Positions 36,897 to 41,642 of a stretch of DNA of 41,642 nucleotides are shown piece after piece. This DNA comes from 'Osedax' symbiont bacterium Rs2_46_30_T18 (lineage in GTDB: Bacteria > Pseudomonadota > Gammaproteobacteria > Pseudomonadales > Balneatricaceae). Made by a program: the position numbers and the translations under genes. The number at the start of each line of letters is the position of its first letter. Position 1 is the first letter of the stretch. The notes under the pieces are model-generated. The model was not told the origin of the DNA. It did no database searches and saw nothing but the letters and a program-made list of their open reading frames with translations. Location: positions 1 through 41,642 of the forward strand of contig MABF01000095.1 in assembly GCA_002163025.1 (NCBI GenBank). The letters are read 5' to 3'.

Positions 36897-37796
36897 ATGT
36901 TACGCCTCCCCCCGCTTAATACACTGCGCAGCTTTGAGGCCGCAGCACGCACCGGCAGCTTCTCTCAGGCAGCAGAAGAACTGGCTGTTACGGCCTCTGC
37001 AGTCTCCCATCAGATCAAAAGTTTAGAGAACTACCTGGGAGCAATGCTGTTCTATCGCAAGAAGCGCAAGGCCGAACTAACAGAAAGTGGTGAGAAATAC
37101 TTAATTTCAATCACCCATGCCCTGCGCGAGATAGCCAGCGCTACTGAACAGCTAAAATCTAGCTCCGGGACTGACGTCATTACCATTAGTATGACCCCGC
37201 ACTTCCTGACCCGCTGGATGATGCCACGCATCGGTAAATTCCAGGAGCTGTATCCCGAAATAGAATTGCAAATTAATGCCTCTATGGGTTTAATCGATTT
37301 CGACAAAAGCAGTACTGATATGGCGATCTATTTCGGCAACGGTGACTGGCCTGAAATACAAGTGCATTTTTTAAAAGATATCCACTTAGTACCTATCTGT
37401 AGCCCGGATATAATTACTAAAAACAAACCGTTAACAGAGCCTGAAGATATTCGTTTCCACCCATTAATACACGTCAGTAAACGACGCTCTGAGTGGAGCC
37501 AATGGCTGGCAATGGCCAACGTAAAATTTAAGGAGCGCCGTCAAGGATTACAGCTTTCCAATAGCATGTTAACCAATGCCGCTGCCGCTGAACGCTTGGG
37601 CATTGCACTGGGAGACCCCACCTTACTGGGACCAGAACTGCAGGCGGGCAAGTTAATTATCCCCTTCGATCTACCGCTAAACATCCACCGATCATTTTTC
37701 CTCGTCTATCAAAAGGACCGCCCGTTAAGCTATGGTATGGAAGTATTTAAGAAATGGGTAATGGCTGAGATGGATACTAAAACGTCTCAAGCGTAG
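36897..37796 (+). CDS. LysR-type transcriptional regulator, GcvA-like
   Basis: The N-terminal winged helix-turn-helix is typical of the GcvA group (RLPPLNTLRSFEAAARTGSFSQAAEELAVTASAVSHQIKSLE; given in parts: PPLNTLRSFEAAARTGSF and ASAVSHQIKSLENYLG). The effector domain begins near residue 90 (VITISMTPHFLTRWMMPRIG). The segment GDPTLLGPELQAGKLIIPFDL near the end is also characteristic. The 299 residues are normal. The ATG at 36897 has GGAG six bases ahead. It lies divergent to the 70-residue gene and 152 bases upstream of the esterase gene on the same strand; either could be a target. Confidence 0.93.
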   Translation: MLRLPPLNTLRSFEAAARTGSFSQAAEELAVTASAVSHQIKSLENYLGAMLFYRKKRKAELTESGEKYLISITHALREIASATEQLKSSSGTDVITISMTPHFLTRWMMPRIGKFQELYPEIELQINASMGLIDFDKSSTDMAIYFGNGDWPEIQVHFLKDIHLVPICSPDIITKNKPLTEPEDIRFHPLIHVSKRRSEWSQWLAMANVKFKERRQGLQLSNSMLTNAAAAERLGIALGDPTLLGPELQAGKLIIPFDLPLNIHRSFFLVYQKDRPLSYGMEVFKKWVMAEMDTKTSQA

Positions 37797-37948
37797 TGAA
37801 AACAGCGTTAGATGAAAAATTGCTATCCTGTCAAACAAGCCTGCAGCGCAGAGTTTTTCCTCTGATAAAATAGTAGATTTTAATGTGGTAATAACAACCA
37901 CTATAACCATTCAAATTATTCTACCCAACCTATACTAAGGATGAGTAA

Positions 37949-38923
37949 ATGAGTTTAAAACCTGAACTACAACAAATGTTAGATGAAAATAGCCAAGGTA
38001 CAGGCCCAGCTCTGCAGGATATGTCAGTTGTCGATGCCCGTACCGCGCTAAGAGACAGCTTTATTAAGCGGGGTTACCCACTAGAGCATCCTGTTGATAT
38101 TGAACATTTAGAGATCAGTGCTGAAAACGCCGACTTCAGCATAGACATATACCGACCAATAAACAGCGCTGAACAAGAACTGCCCGTACTATTGTATTTC
38201 CACGGCGGGGGCTTTGTATTGGGAGATGCCCAGGCCTATGACAGACAGTCGCGAGCTTTTGCCTATTTACTCAAAGTTGCAGTGGTCTTTGTCAATTACC
38301 GTCTAGCCCCGGAGCATCGCTACCCCGCAGCCACCAACGACACCAGAGAGGCAGTCAACTGGCTGGCCAGTCATGGTAAAGACTATAATTTGGATGTGCA
38401 AAAAATAGTTTCCTGCGGTGAGAGCGCCGGCGGTAATTTAGCCGTGCACGCCGCTCTGCACGCCAAAGCATTAAACGCTGAAAACGATCTCAGAGTAGAT
38501 ATCATTGCCACAAGCCTGATTTATCCGGTAACAGACCTTCGGCCTTTTTATCAGTCCAATTTGCAGTACCCTAGCATGCAAAACTATGGTCAAGATCACA
38601 ATTTGGACATTGCAGAATTAAACTGGTTTTGGCAGCAATATTTAGACAGCCCGGAACAAGCTATTCTTGCTGACAACAGTCTGATATTACACCCACAGCT
38701 GCACAGCCTGCCGCATACTCAGATCTTTGTCGCCCAATGTGACCCCCTGCGTGACTTAGGCATTGCCTTTGCACTGAAGTTGCAAGAGCAGGATGTTGAC
38801 GCGTCCATTGATTGCCTGTCGGGAATGCTGCACAGTTTTATGTTCCACGGCGGGGTCTGCCCTGATGCTTTAAGACACTTCTATAAAATCATAGAAAAAA
38901 TAGACCAGCAGTTCCGCGCTTAA
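37949..38923 (+). CDS. Alpha/beta hydrolase, HSL family (esterase/lipase)
   Basis: Hormone-sensitive-lipase-type carboxylesterase. The oxyanion motif HGGG is at residues 85-88 (LLYFHGGGFVLGD) and the nucleophile Ser159 is in CGESAGGNLAVH. The acid Asp is probably in AQCDPLRDLG and the His in GMLHSFMFHGG. YRLAPEHRYPAA is the usual family segment. The 324 residues fit the family and no signal peptide is seen, so it is cytoplasmic. The ATG at 37949 has AAGGATG upstream. A strong terminator follows 133 bases after the stop. Substrate unknown. Confidence 0.94.
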   Translation: MSLKPELQQMLDENSQGTGPALQDMSVVDARTALRDSFIKRGYPLEHPVDIEHLEISAENADFSIDIYRPINSAEQELPVLLYFHGGGFVLGDAQAYDRQSRAFAYLLKVAVVFVNYRLAPEHRYPAATNDTREAVNWLASHGKDYNLDVQKIVSCGESAGGNLAVHAALHAKALNAENDLRVDIIATSLIYPVTDLRPFYQSNLQYPSMQNYGQDHNLDIAELNWFWQQYLDSPEQAILADNSLILHPQLHSLPHTQIFVAQCDPLRDLGIAFALKLQEQDVDASIDCLSGMLHSFMFHGGVCPDALRHFYKIIEKIDQQFRA

Positions 38924-39055
38924 CACCGTATTGAATGCTGCAGTTTTTCTAATGTGTTAATACTCCTCATAAGGTTATAGAACGGATAACTGTGGAATTC
39001 ACGTTTTGCGAAGCTATTACTACTTTAATTTGACTCGCAGATTTATCCCAAGCAT

Positions 39056-39081
39056 AAAAAGCCGCTCGAAAGCGGCTTTTT
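39056..39081 (+). terminator. Rho-independent terminator after the esterase gene
   Basis: AAAAAGCCGCT at 39056-39066 pairs perfectly with AGCGGCTTTTT at 39071-39081 around a CGAA loop, a stable tetraloop. A run of five T follows the stem on the plus strand, with A's on the other side, so it may work in both directions. Confidence 0.9.
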
Positions 39082-39170
39082 AAATTCAAACTCTTTGATT
39101 CAGTTATGACGCCTTGCATCATGCTAAACTTCAACAATCATTTAAAACCTAAATTTTGATAAGAGAAATC

Positions 39171-41582
39171 ATGAAATTACGTATCTTGGGCTGTCATGGC
39201 GGTATAGGAAAAAAATTAAGAACTAGCTCTTTTTTAGTTAATGACCGCTTACTACTTGATGCAGGCACTGGGGTCACAGAATTAACCATCGATGAAATGT
39301 TATCAGTTCGTCATGTTTTGTTAACACATGCCCATTTAGATCACATTGCTGGTTTAGCGCTTATGTTTGCCAGTGTTTATGAAGATATGCTCGAGCCCGT
39401 CACTCTTTACGCTCCAGAAGATGTATTAGCCGTATTAAGAAAGCACCTATTTAACGAGGAGCTATGGCCAGACTTCAGCAAACTGCCCAGTCAAGAAAAC
39501 GCTCTCCTTAAGCTCCAAGCTATTGAAGAAGATAAAGCAGTTACTATCACACCGGGCTTTACTGTAACGCCTATCGCATTAAGCCACACCGTTAAAAGTG
39601 TTGCCTATATCATCGAACATAACGATGTAAGACTTTGTTTTTGTGGTGATACAGGACCAACAGATAAAATATGGCAAACCATTAATCACTTACAGGGTGT
39701 GGACCATCTTATCATTGAAGCATCTTACCCTAATGAACAAACTAATTTAGCACAAATATCAGGACACTTTACTCCCAAATTATTAGCCTGTGATCTAAAA
39801 AAAATAAAGCAAAAACCAAGTGTTCATATTCAGCATATGAAACCAGGCTATGAACAGTGCTTAACCTTACAATGTAAAAATGATTTAAAGGATTTCAAGG
39901 TAAATATATTAGCCCAATGCAATGCTGTTGAACTAGCCAAAGCAGGTCAGTTTAGCATCACCAACACCGCGATGGACTATAAGAGTATTGAACAAAACTT
40001 ATCAAAATTAACCGATATGGCGATTTCTTTGTCGGCCGAACAAGATAATGACTTATTACTTGAAAAAATACTCAACAGTGCCAAAGAAATAGCGAATGCT
40101 GATGGTGGGACAATTTACACATTAAAAGATGAAAAATTTTTACAAATGGATATTGTGAAAAATGATTCTATGAGTATATCTCTGGGGGGCAGCAGTTCCC
40201 AAAAATCGACCTTCCCCCCTTTACCTCTTTATTCAGAGAATGGCGAGCCGAATAAACAAAACGTTGTCACTTGTGCTATTCATGAAGATAAGATTATTGA
40301 TATTAAAGATCGTCACGAAGACAGCCGTTATGATTTCTCAGGAGCGCAACGCTTTGATGAAAGCACAGGCTATAACTCTATATCCTTCTTAACCATCCCT
40401 ATGAAAGATCACAAAGGAGATACGATTGGCGCCCTGCAGCTCATCAATGCCCTGGATGAAAATGCTAATATTATTCCCTTCAGTCATCAAATAGCGACTT
40501 TAGTAAAAGCATTAGCATCTCAAGCAGCCATTACTCTTACTAAAAAAAACCTTGTTGATGAACTTGAGTTATTCTTTGAGTCTTTCATCGAAATACTGGC
40601 GGGCTTAATCGATGAGAAATCACCTTATACGGGCGGTCATTGTCGTCGAGTCCCCGAGCTCACAATCATGCTCACTGAGGCAATTCATGCAACACAAGAT
40701 GGGCCATTAGAAGACTTCTATATGACAGAAGATGATCGTTATGAGCTTAAAATAGCTGCGTGGTTACATGACTTTGGCAAAATTACTACACCGGAGTATG
40801 TCGTCGACAAAGCGACTAAACTTGAAACCATTTTTGATCGTGTTCATCTTATTGATTCGCGCTTTGAAACGGTCCGACGTGATCTTGAAATCTCGCAATT
40901 GAAACAGCAACTCACAGCAGCGAAAAACCATGTATCACTGAGTAATGATATATCACAGCAATACAAAAAATCGCTCGCAAGGGTATCTATCGATCAAGCT
41001 TTTATCAGAACACATAACTCAGGTGCTGAATTTATGACTGAAGAAGATCAAGATCGAGTGATAGAAATTGCTGATCGCTATCAAATTACCGACTATCAAG
41101 GTGAAAAAAAGAACATTTTGTCTGCTGATGAAATTGAGAATATGCAAATTTCACGCGGCACCTTAAATGCTTCTGAGCGCAAAATAATCAATAAACATAT
41201 TGTCGTCACCATTGATGTGCTCAAAGGTCTTAAATTGCCAAAACACCTTAAAAATGTTCCCGAAATAGCGGGAGGGCATCATGAGCGGATGGACGGTAAA
41301 GGCTATCCTTATGGCTTAACTAAAGAGCAAATGTCTGTTCAAACTAGAGCCATGGGAATAGCCGATATATTTGAAGCACTGACCGCATCCGATCGCCCTT
41401 ATAAAAAAGCAAAGACAATCACTGATTCTTTAATGATTATGAAACGCATGAAAGATACAGGTCATATTGATCCTGATATTTTTGATATATTCATCCGCAA
41501 TGAAATATATTTAGAATATGCCGATAAATTTTTAATGGCAGAGCAAATTGATCAGGTCAATAAAAGTGATTTTCTTGATTAA
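39171..41582 (+). CDS. Metallo-beta-lactamase-fold / GAF / HD-GYP three-domain protein
   Basis: Three domains in 803 residues. Residues 1-260 are a metallo-beta-lactamase-fold hydrolase with HAHLDHIAGL (53-62), ALSHTVKSVAYII, CFCGDTGPTDK and HIQHMKPG, closest by eye to class II cyclic-nucleotide phosphodiesterases. Residues 283-455 look like a GAF domain (DGGTIYTLKDE, IPMKDHKGDTIGALQLIN). Residues 465-790 are HD-GYP: YTGGHCRRVP, WLHDFGK (His533-Asp534), GGHHERMDGKGYP (701-712) and ADIFEALTASDRPYKK. HD-GYP domains usually degrade c-di-GMP. About 110 extra residues (555-665), partly coiled-coil, lie between the HD and GYP parts. I chose ATG at 39171; TTG at 39156 is upstream. The gene is visibly more AT-rich than its neighbours. 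Confidence 0.85.
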   Translation: MKLRILGCHGGIGKKLRTSSFLVNDRLLLDAGTGVTELTIDEMLSVRHVLLTHAHLDHIAGLALMFASVYEDMLEPVTLYAPEDVLAVLRKHLFNEELWPDFSKLPSQENALLKLQAIEEDKAVTITPGFTVTPIALSHTVKSVAYIIEHNDVRLCFCGDTGPTDKIWQTINHLQGVDHLIIEASYPNEQTNLAQISGHFTPKLLACDLKKIKQKPSVHIQHMKPGYEQCLTLQCKNDLKDFKVNILAQCNAVELAKAGQFSITNTAMDYKSIEQNLSKLTDMAISLSAEQDNDLLLEKILNSAKEIANADGGTIYTLKDEKFLQMDIVKNDSMSISLGGSSSQKSTFPPLPLYSENGEPNKQNVVTCAIHEDKIIDIKDRHEDSRYDFSGAQRFDESTGYNSISFLTIPMKDHKGDTIGALQLINALDENANIIPFSHQIATLVKALASQAAITLTKKNLVDELELFFESFIEILAGLIDEKSPYTGGHCRRVPELTIMLTEAIHATQDGPLEDFYMTEDDRYELKIAAWLHDFGKITTPEYVVDKATKLETIFDRVHLIDSRFETVRRDLEISQLKQQLTAAKNHVSLSNDISQQYKKSLARVSIDQAFIRTHNSGAEFMTEEDQDRVIEIADRYQITDYQGEKKNILSADEIENMQISRGTLNASERKIINKHIVVTIDVLKGLKLPKHLKNVPEIAGGHHERMDGKGYPYGLTKEQMSVQTRAMGIADIFEALTASDRPYKKAKTITDSLMIMKRMKDTGHIDPDIFDIFIRNEIYLEYADKFLMAEQIDQVNKSDFLD

Positions 41583-41603
41583 CTTCAACACTGGCTGCTA
41601 CCA

Positions 41604-41630
41604 GGTTAGTTCAACAACCTTGAACCTAAC
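41604..41630. terminator. Possible hairpin after the HD-GYP gene
   Basis: GGTTAGTTCAA at 41604-41614 pairs imperfectly (one bulge) with TTGAACCTAAC at 41620-41630. It lies 22 bases after the stop codon and has no clear T run before the window ends, so it is a weak terminator candidate. Confidence 0.35.
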
Positions 41631-41642
41631 TCGTATTTGCAT

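Overview
The window is 41.6 kb of chromosomal DNA from a gammaproteobacterium. Synteny (lepA-lepB-rnc-era-recO-acpS, cysM-relA-mazG, rpoE-rseA-rseC-mucD, nadB next to sdhE/ygfX) and the protein sequences fit a Pseudomonas/Cellvibrio-type lineage. Moderate G+C, a SulP permease and several acyl-CoA genes suggest a marine, aerobic heterotroph; this placement is inference. I see no insertion sequence, prophage, CRISPR array, rRNA or tRNA.

Layout: (1) 1-11.3 kb, minus strand, is housekeeping: start of hemH (cut by the window edge), adk, mazG, relA, cysM, acpS, recO, era, rnc, lepB, lepA. Genes often found within this order elsewhere, pdxJ (recO-acpS) and rlmD (cysM-relA), are absent here. (2) 11.5-15.5 kb, minus strand, is the sigma-E envelope stress locus: rpoE, an anti-sigma gene that appears fused to the C-terminal domain of RseB/MucB, rseC and the protease gene mucD; no separate rseB is present, and a long imperfect hairpin occupies the gap. 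(3) 16.1-22.2 kb has nadB, the sdhE-ygfX pair, then mnmH and a flavoprotein-SelD fusion that together make selenouridine in tRNA. (4) 22.2-25.2 kb has glpD, a possible 51-codon gene and a periplasmic solute-binding protein. (5) 25.4-33.4 kb is an acyl-CoA oxidation region: thiolase, acyl-CoA dehydrogenase, an HSD10-like dehydrogenase, a second acyl-CoA dehydrogenase and EtfBA, with a divergent AraC-family regulator. (6) 33.5-39 kb has a SulP permease, dinB with a perfect LexA box, a small unknown gene, a GcvA-like LysR regulator and an HSL-family esterase. (7) 39.2-41.6 kb carries an AT-rich gene for a metallo-beta-lactamase-fold/GAF/HD-GYP protein.

How it fits together: relA, rpoE/rseA/mucD and the LexA-controlled dinB cover stringent, envelope and DNA damage stress. 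The acyl-CoA dehydrogenases would pass electrons to EtfBA encoded beside them. MnmH uses the selenophosphate made by the SelD next to it. The best candidates for something unusual are the RseA-RseB C-domain fusion with loss of the RseB sensor domain, and the fusion of a class II phosphodiesterase-like hydrolase to an HD-GYP domain.
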